Source of the DNA: Pseudomonas fontis
GTDB taxonomy: Bacteria; Pseudomonadota; Gammaproteobacteria; Pseudomonadales; Pseudomonadaceae
DNA: 64,000 nucleotides
Assembly (NCBI RefSeq): GCF_028656955.1
Contig: NZ_JAMDGY010000104.1
Location: 45,569-109,568, forward strand
Reading direction: 5' to 3'
Positions 41,223-50,043 of the stretch are shown here, piece by piece (position 1 is the first letter of the stretch; each line of letters begins with the position of its first letter). The position numbers and the translations under genes are program-made. Under the pieces are notes generated by a model. The model searched no databases. It saw only the letters and a list, made by a program, of their open reading frames with translations, and was not told the DNA's origin.

Positions 41223-41238
41223 TGGCACACATACTGCT
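41223..41238 (+). promoter_or_regulatory. Sigma-54 promoter of the nitrate transporter/kinase/cobA unit
   Basis: TGGCACACATACTGCT, a close fit to the -24/-12 consensus with GG-N10-GC spacing. Predicted start near 41249, four bases before the hexaloop hairpin. An NtrC-like half site (GCACCA at 41121) lies about 100 bp upstream. Confidence 0.75.
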
Positions 41239-41252
41239 AACAGCAAGGTACA

Positions 41253-41272
41253 GGTAGCCAACGGCGGTTGCC
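41253..41272 (+). ncRNA. Putative NasT (ANTAR) binding hairpin in the transporter leader
   Basis: GGTAGCC-AACGGC-GGTTGCC: a 7-bp stem with two G-T pairs and the same AACGGC hexaloop as in the nirB leader. It stands at the predicted 5' end and only nine bases before the leader terminator. Confidence 0.6.
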
Positions 41273-41280
41273 CCACCACG

Positions 41281-41344
41281 ACAAAGACGTCGCACATCCC
41301 ATCGCGCAAGCGACCCCGGGATTGCGGCGTCTTTGTGTTTTTGG
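41281..41344 (+). terminator. Leader terminator (attenuator) upstream of the nitrate transporter gene
   Basis: ACAAAGACG at 41281-41289 pairs with CGTCTTTGT at 41328-41336, with further pairing inside, and is followed by GTTTTT. It is about 95 bp before the transporter start in the same direction. Confidence 0.8.
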
Positions 41345-41437
41345 CCTTGGAAACGAGGCGGTGGCGTGGCCGTTGGCGGTCACCCACCTGCAAGCACACA
41401 ACCTTCGTTGACTCTTTTTGCAGATGAGGTGCTGGGA

Positions 41438-42652
41438 ATGAACACCAACAGTTTCTGGAAAGCCGGACATACCCCTACGCTGTTTGCCGCCTTCCTGTAT
41501 TTCGACCTGAGCTTCATGGTCTGGTACCTGCTGGGCCCAATGGCGGTGCAGATCGCCACCGACCTGCAACTGACCACCCAGCAGCGCGGCTTCATGGTGG
41601 CCACGCCGATTCTGGCGGGGGCCTTGCTGCGCTTTGCGATGGGCATGCTGGCGGACCAGCTGTCACCGAAAACCGCCGGCATCATTGGCCAGGTGATTGT
41701 CATCGTGGCCCTGTTCAGCGCCTGGCAACTGGGCATCCACAGCTATGAGCAGGCGCTGCTGCTCGGCGTATTCCTGGGCATGGCCGGTGCGTCCTTTGCC
41801 GTCGCCCTGCCCCTGGCATCGCAGTGGTACCCGGCAGAACACCAGGGCAAAGCCATGGGCATCGCCGGTGCAGGCAACTCCGGCACCGTACTGGCCGCAT
41901 TGGCTGCGCCGCTGCTGGCGGCGGCCTACGGTTGGAACAATGTGCTCGGGCTGGCGGTCATCCCACTGCTGCTGACCCTTGTAGCCTTCAGCCTGATGGC
42001 CCGCAATGCGCCCAACCGCAGCAAGGCGAAATCCATGGCCGACTACTTCAAGGCCCTGGGTGACCGCGACAGCTGGTGGTTCATGTTCTTCTACAGCGTG
42101 ACCTTCGGCGGCTTCATCGGCCTGGCCAGCGCCCTGCCCGGCTACTTCCACGACCAGTACGCGCTCGACCCGGTAATGGCCGGCTACTACACCGCCGCCT
42201 GTGTATTCGGTGGCAGCCTGATGCGCCCGCTGGGCGGCGCGCTGGCTGACCGATTCGGTGGCATTCGCACCCTGCTGGGCATGTATGCCCTGGCGGCCCT
42301 GTGCATTGGCGCGGTGGGTTTCAACCTGTCCAGCTCGGTGGCCGCCCTGGCCCTGTTCGTCAGTGCCATGCTCGGCCTGGGCGCCGCCAATGGTGCGGTG
42401 TTCCAGCTGGTGCCGCAGCGCTTCAACAAGGAGATCGGGGTGATGACCGGGCTGATCGGCATGGCCGGTGGCATCGGTGGTTTCCTGCTGGCGGCGGGCC
42501 TGGGGGCGATCAAGCAGAACACCGGTGACTACCAGCTGGGCCTGTGGTTGTTCGCCAGCCTCGGTGTGGTGGCCTGGTTTGGCCTGCACGGGGTGAAAAG
42601 CCGCTGGAGGACCACCTGGGGTTCGGCCGCCTTTACCGCAGCCCGCGTCTGA
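41438..42652 (+). CDS. Nitrate/nitrite transporter, MFS NarK/NasA family
   Basis: 404 residues from ATG 41438 (GGGA just upstream), twelve predicted membrane helices. Nitrate-signature regions of the NNP family are present: GMAGASFAVALPLASQWYPA and GNSGTVLAALAAPLL in helix 5 and the loop, and GLIGMAGGIGGFLLAAGLGA in helix 11. It imports nitrate for assimilation. In Pseudomonas the gene is often called nasA, a name also used for the reductase, so I give no symbol. First gene of the unit with the kinase and cobA; 10 bp to the next gene. Confidence 0.93.
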   Translation: MNTNSFWKAGHTPTLFAAFLYFDLSFMVWYLLGPMAVQIATDLQLTTQQRGFMVATPILAGALLRFAMGMLADQLSPKTAGIIGQVIVIVALFSAWQLGIHSYEQALLLGVFLGMAGASFAVALPLASQWYPAEHQGKAMGIAGAGNSGTVLAALAAPLLAAAYGWNNVLGLAVIPLLLTLVAFSLMARNAPNRSKAKSMADYFKALGDRDSWWFMFFYSVTFGGFIGLASALPGYFHDQYALDPVMAGYYTAACVFGGSLMRPLGGALADRFGGIRTLLGMYALAALCIGAVGFNLSSSVAALALFVSAMLGLGAANGAVFQLVPQRFNKEIGVMTGLIGMAGGIGGFLLAAGLGAIKQNTGDYQLGLWLFASLGVVAWFGLHGVKSRWRTTWGSAAFTAARV

Positions 42653-42662
42653 GTGGTTGGCC

Positions 42663-44330
42663 ATGGCCTTGCAATTGAGCTACGCCGACAGCAGCGGCCG
42701 CGGGCCACGCACCGAGAACCAGGACGCCACGCGCCTGGTTGCGCCGGCGCCGTACCTGGCGGGCAGCAAGGGCTACCTGTTTGCCCTGGCCGATGGCGTC
42801 AGCCAGTGCGCCGACGGCGGCCTGGCCGCCCGTTCGACCCTGCAAGCATTGGCCCACGACTACTACAGCACCCCGCAAACCTGGACCGTGGCGCAGGCGT
42901 TGGACCGCCTGCTGCTGGCGCAGAACCGCTGGTTGCACAGCAACGGTAGCGGTCAGCCGCTGCTCACCACCCTGAGTGCCCTGGTGCTGCGCGGCAGGCA
43001 CTTCACCCTCGCCCACGTGGGCGACTGCCGGGTGTACCGCTGGTGTGCCGGGCAATTGCAACGCATCAGCCAGGACCATGTCTGGGCCCAGCCGGGCATG
43101 CAGCATGTGCTCAAACGCGCCCTTGGCCTGGAGCAGCACGTGGTGGTGGATTACCTGGATGGCGAGCTGCGTGAGGGCGAATGCTTTCTGCTGGTCAGCG
43201 ACGGCATCTGGGCGACCTTGAGCGAGGTGTCGATCAGCGGCGTGCTGCGCGACGAGCCTGACCTGCAAGGCGCGACCCAGGCGTTGGTGCGCGCCGCCCA
43301 CCTGGCCGGCAGCCAGGACAACGCCAGCGCCGTGCTGGTGCGCGTCGACGCCCTGGGCGAGCCGGGCGTGTGCGATGACCTGGGCCGGGTCGAGCAATGG
43401 CCATTGCCGCCGCCCTTGAAGGCCGGGCAGGTGTTCGAAGGTTGGCAGGTGGACAGTTTGCTCGCCCAGAGCCGGCAATCTCTTGTGTACCGGGTGCGCG
43501 ATGCCCAGCAACAGCCCTGGCTGCTGAAAACCCTGCCACCCCGGCGCGAGCAGGACAACGCCGCCGGCCAAGCCCTGTTGCTCGAGGAGTGGTTTTTACG
43601 GCGGGTCGCGGGGCGCTATTTCCCCCCGGTGCACCCTGGCACCCAGCGTCAGCATTTGTATTACCTGATGCGCGAACTGCCCGGGCAAACCCTTGCCGAG
43701 CACGTCAAACAGCATGGGCTGCTGGGCCTCAACCCGTGGCTGGAGCTGGCCACGCGGCTGCTGCGAGCACTGGGCATCCTGCATCGGCGCAATATCCTGC
43801 ACCGCGACATCAAGCCGGAAAACCTGCTGCTCGGCGCTGACGGCGAACTGCACCTGCTGGACTTTGGCCTGGCGTACTGCCCGGGCTTGTCCAGCGCAGC
43901 CCATGGCGAGCTGCCCGGCACACCCGGCTATATCGCCCCGGAGGCCTACAAGGGCGAACCGCCGAGCGTTGCCCAGGACCTCTACAGCGCAGGCGTCACC
44001 TTGTACACGCTGCTGACCGGGCATTACCCGTACGGCGAAATCGAGGCTTTCCAGCGCCCCCGTTTTGGGGTGCCGGTGAGTGCCGGCCGCTATCGCCCGG
44101 ACCTGCCGGAATGGGTCGCGCAGACCCTGGAAAAAGCGCTCGCCAGTGACCCGGCGCAGCGCTACGAAACCGCCGAGCAGTGGCTGCTGGCCTTGCAGCA
44201 GGCGGAGGATCAGCCCCCTGCCCGGCCGCGCCCATTGCTGGAGCGTGAGCCGGTGAAAGTCTGGCGCACGCTGGCCCTGGCTTCATTGTTGTTCAACCTG
44301 GCCTTGCTGATGACCTTGCTGCATGGCTGA
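42663..44330 (+). CDS. PP2C-type phosphatase/Ser-Thr protein kinase fusion with C-terminal membrane anchor
   Basis: 555 residues. Residues 1-240 are a PP2C phosphatase (TENQDATR, LFALADGVSQCADGG, LAHVGDCRVYRW, LVSDGIWATL, SQDNASAVLVRV). Residues about 260-525 are a Hanks-type kinase with LLKTLP for the ATP lysine, HRDIKPENLLLG near 379-390 and LLDFGLAYC near 398-406. The last 20 residues (TLALASLLFNLALLMTLLHG) form one membrane helix, with both catalytic domains in the cytoplasm. It is conserved beside the nitrate transporter in Pseudomonas (a gene of this type sits next to nirB in P. aeruginosa), but its substrate is unknown. Confidence 0.9.
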   Translation: MALQLSYADSSGRGPRTENQDATRLVAPAPYLAGSKGYLFALADGVSQCADGGLAARSTLQALAHDYYSTPQTWTVAQALDRLLLAQNRWLHSNGSGQPLLTTLSALVLRGRHFTLAHVGDCRVYRWCAGQLQRISQDHVWAQPGMQHVLKRALGLEQHVVVDYLDGELREGECFLLVSDGIWATLSEVSISGVLRDEPDLQGATQALVRAAHLAGSQDNASAVLVRVDALGEPGVCDDLGRVEQWPLPPPLKAGQVFEGWQVDSLLAQSRQSLVYRVRDAQQQPWLLKTLPPRREQDNAAGQALLLEEWFLRRVAGRYFPPVHPGTQRQHLYYLMRELPGQTLAEHVKQHGLLGLNPWLELATRLLRALGILHRRNILHRDIKPENLLLGADGELHLLDFGLAYCPGLSSAAHGELPGTPGYIAPEAYKGEPPSVAQDLYSAGVTLYTLLTGHYPYGEIEAFQRPRFGVPVSAGRYRPDLPEWVAQTLEKALASDPAQRYETAEQWLLALQQAEDQPPARPRPLLEREPVKVWRTLALASLLFNLALLMTLLHG

Positions 44331-44358
44331 ACTCACTATTCTTGTTGGAGAAACGCAG

Positions 44359-45135
44359 ATGCCTGGAAAAGTCTGGTTGGTGGGTGCGGGCCCGGGTGAC
44401 CCCGAGCTGTTGACCCTGAAGGCCGTGCGTGCCTTGCGGGCGGCAGACGTGGTGATGATCGACGACCTGGTCAACCCCGCGGTGCTGGAGCATTGCCCGC
44501 TGGCGCGCGTGCTCGCCGTTGGCAAGCGCGGCGGTTGCCGCTCGACGCCACAGGCCTTTATCCATCGGTTGATGCTGCGCTATGCCCGCCAGGGCAAATG
44601 TGTGGTGCGCCTCAAAGGCGGCGACCCGTGCATTTTCGGGCGTGGCAGTGAAGAGGCCGAATGGCTGGGTGGCCATGGCATTGAAGTGGAACTGGTCAAC
44701 GGTATTACCGCAGGCCTGGCGGGCGCCACCCAATGCGGCATCCCCCTGACCTTGCGCGGGGTAGCCCGTGGCGTGACGCTGGTCACGGCCCATACCCAGG
44801 ACGACAGCCCGCTCAATTGGCAGGCCTTGGCGCAGAGCGGTACCACCCTGGTGGTGTACATGGGCGTTGCCAAGCTCGACATGGTACGTGAGGCATTGTT
44901 GGCGGGCGGCATGGGCGCCGGGACCCCGGTCGCGATGATCGAAAACGCCTCACTGGCGCATCAACGCCAGTGCCGCAGCAGCCTTGCGCAGATGACGGAA
45001 GCGGCCCAGGCCTTCGGGCTGAAAAGCCCGGCGGTGTTGGTAATTGGCGAGGTGGTCGAGTCTGGGGCGCTGACGCGCAGGGAGCTTAAGGAAGTCATGG
45101 CCATTCCGTTGACTGAGCGAGTGTCGCCACGTTAG
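44359..45135 (+). CDS. cobA: Uroporphyrinogen-III C-methyltransferase (siroheme synthesis)
   Basis: 258 residues from ATG 44359, chosen for GGAG 9 bases upstream; an earlier ATG at 44323 overlaps the kinase gene. SUMT signatures: VWLVGAGPGDPELLTLKAVR (SAM-binding), VRLKGGDPCIFGRGSEEAEW, and GITAGLAGATQCGIPLTLRG. It makes precorrin-2 for siroheme, the cofactor of NirB, which explains its place at the end of a nitrate-assimilation operon. The fused CysG type is excluded by length. Confidence 0.95.
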   Translation: MPGKVWLVGAGPGDPELLTLKAVRALRAADVVMIDDLVNPAVLEHCPLARVLAVGKRGGCRSTPQAFIHRLMLRYARQGKCVVRLKGGDPCIFGRGSEEAEWLGGHGIEVELVNGITAGLAGATQCGIPLTLRGVARGVTLVTAHTQDDSPLNWQALAQSGTTLVVYMGVAKLDMVREALLAGGMGAGTPVAMIENASLAHQRQCRSSLAQMTEAAQAFGLKSPAVLVIGEVVESGALTRRELKEVMAIPLTERVSPR

Positions 45136-45253
45136 CACTCAGGATTACCTGGCGTCATGTGATGCCCGGGGTGACCTGCCGTTCAGAACCAGGCCACCCC
45201 GCAAGCACCCTTCAATCACTCACGCCCTGAACGCGGGCGCCGCCAAGGGCTGA

Positions 45254-45940
45254 TCAGCGCTGGGAATCCAGCACCTCGTTGTCGTTCACCACCTGCTGGG
45301 CCTTCAGGTAGCTCTCGATCAGCAACTGATAGTGCGGGAACACGGCGCTGTAGGCTTCGGCCCATTGCGCGGCGTCCGGGCGGTTCCAGGTGCGCTGCAC
45401 TTCCGAGCACACCGCAGCGGTGTCCATCGGCACCACGCCGGCCTGTACGACACGCGCCAGGGTGATCTCCTGGGCCATCTTCGAATAAGTGCCCGAGGCA
45501 TCGATCACCGCGAAGACCTTGTAGCCGGCATTGACTGCGGCAATCGCCGGGAAGGCCATGCACACGCTGGTGATGGTGCCAGCGATGATCAGGGTCTTTT
45601 TACCCGTCTTCTCCACGGCCGCGACGAACTCCGGGTTGTCCCAGGCGTTGATCTCGCCCTTGCGTGCCACGTACTGGGCATGCGGCGCGGCTTGGTGGAT
45701 CTCCGGGATCAGCGGGCCATTGGGCCCCTGCGGGACAGAGGCCGTGGTAATCACCGGGATGTTCGCCAGGGTGGCGATTTTTGCCAGGGTGATGGCGTTG
45801 TTGCGCAGTTCAGTCATGGGCATGTCCTTGACCGTCTGGAACAGCCCGCTCTGATGGTCGATCAGCAACATCGCGGTGTCGTCCGGGTCGATCACCGGGC
45901 GCTGGCCGTTGAAGTTGGCAATCTGGTTGAAGTTGCTCAT
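45254..45940 (-). CDS. Isochorismatase-family cysteine hydrolase (YcaC-like)
   Basis: 228 residues. Catalytic triad of the family: Asp28 (AMLLIDHQSGLF), Lys94 (ARKGEINAW) and Cys127 (GTITSVCMAFPA). The overall pattern fits YcaC-like hydrolases, whose natural substrates are unsettled. It is divergent from the LysR gene at 46157, which is probably its regulator. Confidence 0.88.
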   Translation of the reverse strand: MSNFNQIANFNGQRPVIDPDDTAMLLIDHQSGLFQTVKDMPMTELRNNAITLAKIATLANIPVITTASVPQGPNGPLIPEIHQAAPHAQYVARKGEINAWDNPEFVAAVEKTGKKTLIIAGTITSVCMAFPAIAAVNAGYKVFAVIDASGTYSKMAQEITLARVVQAGVVPMDTAAVCSEVQRTWNRPDAAQWAEAYSAVFPHYQLLIESYLKAQQVVNDNEVLDSQR

Positions 45941-46156
45941 GTTGGTGTCTCCTCGAGCGGCATCCTTGCCGAGTGGCCCGCTGATCCCTGTGCGGGCGTT
46001 GTTTCTGGCTGCAGGTCGCTGCAGCCAGGGGGATGTTTAACGGGGCCTCTATCTAAGCCGACCTTGCTAAATCGATGGAGAACACGATAGATCTGCAACA
46101 ATGCTGCGGGTAGTCTGTAAAAATTGCCTTCAGTGTTCTATTTGGAGAACAACGCA

Positions 46157-47062
46157 GTGGATGACCTCAACGATTTCTACTACTTCGCGCAGGTGGTCGA
46201 GCACGGCGGCTTCACCCCTGCCGGCCGAGCGCTGGACTTGCCCAAGTCGAAACTGAGCCGGCGCATTGCGCTGCTTGAGGAGCGCATGGGGGTGCGCCTG
46301 ATCCAGCGTTCCACCCGGCATTTTTCGGTAACGGAAATCGGCCAGGTGTTCTACCGGCACTGCACGGCCATGCTGGTGGAGGCTGCGGCGGCCACTGAAG
46401 CGGTTGAGCGCCACCGTTCAGAGCCCAGGGGCGTGGTGCGCTTGAGCTGCCCGACCGCGCTGCTGAACTTCTGGGTTGGCCCGATGCTGGCGGAGTTCAT
46501 GATGGCCTACCCGTTGATCGAGCTGCATGTGGAGAGCAGCAATCGCCAGGTGGATTTGATCCAGGAAGGCATCGACGTCGCCCTGCGGGTACGCTTCCCG
46601 CCGCTGGAGAGCAGCGACCTGGTGATGAAGGTCCTGGGGGAAAGCCAGCAATGCGTCGTGGGTGCGCCGCAGTTGCTCCAGCAACTGCCGCAACACCCCA
46701 CGCCTGCCGAGGTGGCCGCGTTGCCGACCCTGCACTGGGGCTCGCCGCAACACGTTTACCAATGGCAGTTAGATGGGCCGGCGGGTGCCAGCGCGCAGGT
46801 CGCGCATAGCCCCCGGCTGGTGACCGATGACCTGATCGCATTGCGCCAGGCTGCCCTGATCGGGGCAGGTGCGGTGCATCTGCCATCAGTCGTGGTAAAG
46901 GACGACCTGAGCAGCGGCCGCCTGGTCAACCTGTTGCCCGAGTGGCTGCCGCGTACCGGCATCGTCCACGCCGTGTTCCCTTCCCGGCGCGGTTTGCTGC
47001 CTTCGGTGCGCGCGCTGCTGGATTTTCTCGGCGAGGCGTTCGTGAGAAGCGATATGGCCTGA
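46157..47062 (+). CDS. LysR-family transcriptional regulator
   Basis: 301 residues from GTG 46157, with GGAG 10 bases upstream. Typical N-terminus DDLNDFYYFAQVVEHGGFTP, helix-turn-helix PAGRALDLPKSKLSRRIALL, and RLIQRSTRHFSVTEIGQVFY, as in the DsdC/AaeR-like group with a PBP2 effector domain. Divergent from the isochorismatase-family gene (216 bp shared), which is its likely target. Confidence 0.9.
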   Translation: MDDLNDFYYFAQVVEHGGFTPAGRALDLPKSKLSRRIALLEERMGVRLIQRSTRHFSVTEIGQVFYRHCTAMLVEAAAATEAVERHRSEPRGVVRLSCPTALLNFWVGPMLAEFMMAYPLIELHVESSNRQVDLIQEGIDVALRVRFPPLESSDLVMKVLGESQQCVVGAPQLLQQLPQHPTPAEVAALPTLHWGSPQHVYQWQLDGPAGASAQVAHSPRLVTDDLIALRQAALIGAGAVHLPSVVVKDDLSSGRLVNLLPEWLPRTGIVHAVFPSRRGLLPSVRALLDFLGEAFVRSDMA

Positions 47063-47089
47063 GCGCGGCGAGTCGCGGGCTGTCAGGCA

Positions 47090-47911
47090 TCAACGCGGAA
47101 ACAACAGCGTCACCGCGAAACGAAAGCCCCAGCCGTGCGGACCATCCTCGGGGCTGTCGAGCCAGTAACGGGGCCCGGCTTGTACCGTCACGGGGTGCCC
47201 ATCGACCTTGAACAACTGCGTGACCGTCAGGTTCACCGGCACCGACCATTCGCGCGCTTGCCAGTCGTAGGTCGACTCCGAGTTGATCCCATAAGTGGTC
47301 AGGGACGACGTGGTGTAGGAGAGGAATGGTTGCAGGAATGTCTGGTTGACCTTGGCCTTGTCATGGTCCGGGCTGCCCTCCAGGCCCCAGAGGTGGTTGG
47401 CCAGTACGCCGCGGGTCCAGCCATTTGATTGCTTCAACGCCACCGCCGTCGGGCCGAGCCCCCATTGCTCATTGCCCAGTAGCTCATCACTTGCGGTGGG
47501 GATCAACAGGGCCGGGCCGGCGCCCAGTATCCAGCCGCTGTCTGTCGGCTTTTTCGGCGAGAAGAAAAAGCTTTGCGTGATATCCCCGACCCCGGACTTG
47601 TCTGCCGCGCCATCGGGTGCCAGGCCATGCTGGTTGATCACCGGCAGGATCGTCCGGGAGATCAGGTTCCAGTCTTCATTCAAGGTAAAGGGCAGCACGG
47701 GTTGAATGTTGGTCACGCTGTGCATGCCGTCGCCGCTGGGCCCGATTTTCTGGTCCCAGTTGTATTGCACGGGCAGGCTGTACATCGCCGCCACCGGGTT
47801 GAGCGCCTGCTTGGCCAGCTCGGCCGCATCATCGGCGTGTGCGGCGGGCAGGACGCCCAGTACGGCGCCCAGCGCCACGCTATCGATTGACCACCGTTGG
47901 TATGCAGCCAT
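47090..47911 (-). CDS. Outer-membrane transporter-like protein (neuromedin U family)
   Basis: 273 residues from ATG 47911, chosen for AGGTGG 8 bases upstream; upstream in-frame codons look non-coding. Signal peptide SVALGAVLGVLPAAHADD. The mature part has amphipathic beta strands ending in Phe/Trp-rich segments (GWGFRFAVTLLFPR), a beta-barrel pattern. Such proteins are often named 'neuromedin U' or transporter in Pseudomonas, without proven function. Convergent with the LysR gene. Confidence 0.65.
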   Translation of the reverse strand: MAAYQRWSIDSVALGAVLGVLPAAHADDAAELAKQALNPVAAMYSLPVQYNWDQKIGPSGDGMHSVTNIQPVLPFTLNEDWNLISRTILPVINQHGLAPDGAADKSGVGDITQSFFFSPKKPTDSGWILGAGPALLIPTASDELLGNEQWGLGPTAVALKQSNGWTRGVLANHLWGLEGSPDHDKAKVNQTFLQPFLSYTTSSLTTYGINSESTYDWQAREWSVPVNLTVTQLFKVDGHPVTVQAGPRYWLDSPEDGPHGWGFRFAVTLLFPR

Positions 47912-48088
47912 TGTTTGCCACCTGCTTAATCTTGTATTGGCAGAAACTCCCGGGAATACAGCAGAGCTGTCTTGGCCGCTGAAGGGGCCAACGCGGCTCA
48001 TGGGCAGGACCAATGAAGCTTAGGCAATGTGGGTGGGTGTGCAATTTTCAGGGACGAACGAGCTGCTTACGCAATCCTCGGTTGCTGA

Positions 48089-49090
48089 CTAGGCGACATC
48101 AATGACTACTTTGCCAATCACCTTGCCTGCCTCCAATGCATCATGTGCAGCATGTGCTTCAGAGAGTTTGTAATGCTGTTCATCAAGTAATGGCTTGAGC
48201 TTGCCTGCTTCGGCCAGCTTGGTTGCTTCGCGCAAAATATCACCATGGTGAGCACGGCCTTCCCCGCCAAGCATTGGCAGCAACACAAAAATGCCGGAAA
48301 GGGTCACGCAACGCAGGGAACCAGGTGCCAGGTTGTGGCTACCGAATGCATAACAGCTCAACACATGCCCATACGGGCGCACAGCTACCAGCGAATCATC
48401 CAGGGTCTGACCGCCTACCGTGTCGTACACCAGGTCAAAGCCCACACCGTTGGCGTGTTGAGCCACGTAGTCCGCTACCGAGCTGGTTTGATAGTCGATT
48501 GCGGTGGCTCCGAAGGACTCAACGATTTCACGTTTTTTCGCGCTAGCCGTGGCAAAGACGTTCGCACCGAAGGCCTTGGCTATTTGTATGGCCACATGCC
48601 CAACACCACCAGCACCACCCTGTACCAGAACGCTCTGGCCTGCTTTGACACCTGCTCGATCGACCAAACCTTCCCAGGCCGTCAGGAACACCAGCGGAAG
48701 CGCTGCGGCTTCACGCATGCTGAGGTTTTTCGGTTTGATGGCAATCAAGTCCGCATCAACCACAGCGTATTCGGCAAGTGAGCCTGGCAAGCCACGCACA
48801 CCACCGGTAAGACCATACACCTCATCGCCTTTCTTGAAGGCGCTAACCCCTGCACCCACTTCTTCCACCACACCGGCCAGGTCAGTACCCAGAATTGCCG
48901 GCAGCTCAGGCATGGCATACGGAGCCGCCCCGGTGCGGATCTTGAAATCAATTGGGTTAACGCCGCTGGCGATGATGCGTACGAGTACCTTGCCAGCATC
49001 TACAGTGGGGCGAGGCACTTGGGTTTCGGTGAACGTGCCGCTGGCATAGTCATGGAGAACCAGGGCGCGCATCGTGGTTTGAGTGGTCAT
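48089..49090 (-). CDS. Zinc-independent quinone oxidoreductase (MDR superfamily)
   Basis: 333 residues from ATG 49090 (GAGGA 8 bases upstream). MDR fold with PRPTVDAGKVLVRIIASGVN and PIDFKIRTG at the N-terminus and the NADPH motif SVLVQGGAGGVGHVAIQIAK in the middle. Zinc ligands are lacking, so quinone reductase-like. The HxlR gene is divergent with a 122-bp gap, a common pairing for electrophile-responsive regulation. Confidence 0.88.
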   Translation of the reverse strand: MTTQTTMRALVLHDYASGTFTETQVPRPTVDAGKVLVRIIASGVNPIDFKIRTGAAPYAMPELPAILGTDLAGVVEEVGAGVSAFKKGDEVYGLTGGVRGLPGSLAEYAVVDADLIAIKPKNLSMREAAALPLVFLTAWEGLVDRAGVKAGQSVLVQGGAGGVGHVAIQIAKAFGANVFATASAKKREIVESFGATAIDYQTSSVADYVAQHANGVGFDLVYDTVGGQTLDDSLVAVRPYGHVLSCYAFGSHNLAPGSLRCVTLSGIFVLLPMLGGEGRAHHGDILREATKLAEAGKLKPLLDEQHYKLSEAHAAHDALEAGKVIGKVVIDVA

Positions 49091-49174
49091 GTCCAATTTC
49101 CTCGAAAAGATGTACGGGAGCGACAGCAGAAAGTGCTTGAGGTAAGGTTGAGCCACAAGGGTCTATTTGTCGAT

Positions 49175-49209
49175 TAGGCACTGTTTTGAAACCTAGGCAC
49201 CTTTAGGTA
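49175..49209. promoter_or_regulatory. Direct repeats between the quinone oxidoreductase and HxlR genes
   Basis: TAGGCAC occurs at 49175-49181 and 49194-49200 (19-bp period), the second inside ACCTAGGCACCTTTAGGT, an imperfect dyad. This is a plausible HxlR operator. Only the repeats are seen; binding is inferred. Confidence 0.4.
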
Positions 49210-49212
49210 ACC

Positions 49213-49623
49213 ATGAAAACTCCAAACGTACGCAATCCGGGCACCCCACTGGTTATTTGTGAAACCTGCCCTCCGCGCCGCATCCATGCGCTGCTGACGC
49301 CTAAATGGACTTCCATGGTGATATACGTGCTGAGTTTTGGCCCGCTTCGCACAGGCCAACTACAGCGAAGCATGCCGGGCATCTCCAAGAAGATGCTCAC
49401 GCAAACGCTCCGTGAGCTGGAGGGGGACAAGCTGATAGATCGCAAGGTTTTCCAGGTGGTCCCACCGATGGTGGAATACTCACTCACTGACTTTGGCCTG
49501 CGTTTTGTGGAGCCATTGATGGCCCTGTATGACTGGGCAGAAGCCAATGCGCAGATTCTTGATGAGCTGGAGCGAAACAGAGAGCACGCATTGCAAAGCG
49601 AACTGCCGAAGGTCGCCAGTTAA
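49213..49623 (+). CDS. HxlR-family transcriptional regulator
   Basis: 136 residues with the winged helix-turn-helix of the HxlR/MarR-like family: ALLTPKWTSMVIYVLSFGPL, RTGQLQRSMPGISKKMLTQT, LRELEGDKLIDRKVFQVVPP. Cys in ICETCPP before the domain could sense electrophiles, as in YodB/QorR. Divergent from the quinone oxidoreductase. Confidence 0.9.
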   Translation: MKTPNVRNPGTPLVICETCPPRRIHALLTPKWTSMVIYVLSFGPLRTGQLQRSMPGISKKMLTQTLRELEGDKLIDRKVFQVVPPMVEYSLTDFGLRFVEPLMALYDWAEANAQILDELERNREHALQSELPKVAS

Positions 49624-49830
49624 GCCTGTGTGTCGCCTGGCCTCTGGCCGACATCGATCGGTCTCAATGGCAGACAGGCAAGATACTCACCTTGGTCGCC
49701 TCCGCCGCCGACGTTTCTATAAGTACGGGCTTATCAGACATTTCCGAAACTTGTCGATACGCGCTGGGTAGCCTTGAAACCCCTCCTGAACACCGCTACT
49801 CTCCCGTCGTCGCTGCAAATTCAGCGATCA

Positions 49831-50043
49831 GGTTTGGTCACCTGCGTTAATCAAGGCGCACAAGCGTCCCTATCCGATTCAGTGGCGCTTTTTTAGTGTC
49901 TGCTGTTTCGTGTTATGGCGGCTGTGCGCGGGGCGCCTTCGTGCGCGCCGGGTTCCTTGATTCCCGGTTGACCAACCTGCGTACAGTCGCCACCCATCGT
50001 TTGGTCACGTACGTGGCGGCTCCGTCAATCAAGGAGCAACACA
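49831..50043 (+). promoter_or_regulatory. Structured leader of the DUF3077 gene with a partial second copy
   Basis: This 420-bp gap after the HxlR gene holds GTTTGGTCAC...AATCAAGG twice: 49831-49856 and 49998-50034, the second ending just before the DUF3077 ribosome site. Between them are a T-rich hairpin (49862-49894) and two GC-rich stems near 49930-49970 (GGGCGCC...GGCGC type and CCGGGTTCC...GATTCCCGG). Nothing else recognised from 49624 to 49830. Confidence 0.4.
49862..49894 (+). terminator. Possible intrinsic terminator after the leader remnant
   Basis: AAGCGTC pairs with GGCGCTT (one T-G pair) around a 17-base loop, followed by a run of six T. It may end HxlR transcription or be left from a lost small gene. 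Confidence 0.4.

Noticed and set aside
39220..41295. 691-codon open frame on the minus strand
   Set aside because: Antisense of nasS-nasT; no recognisable domain.
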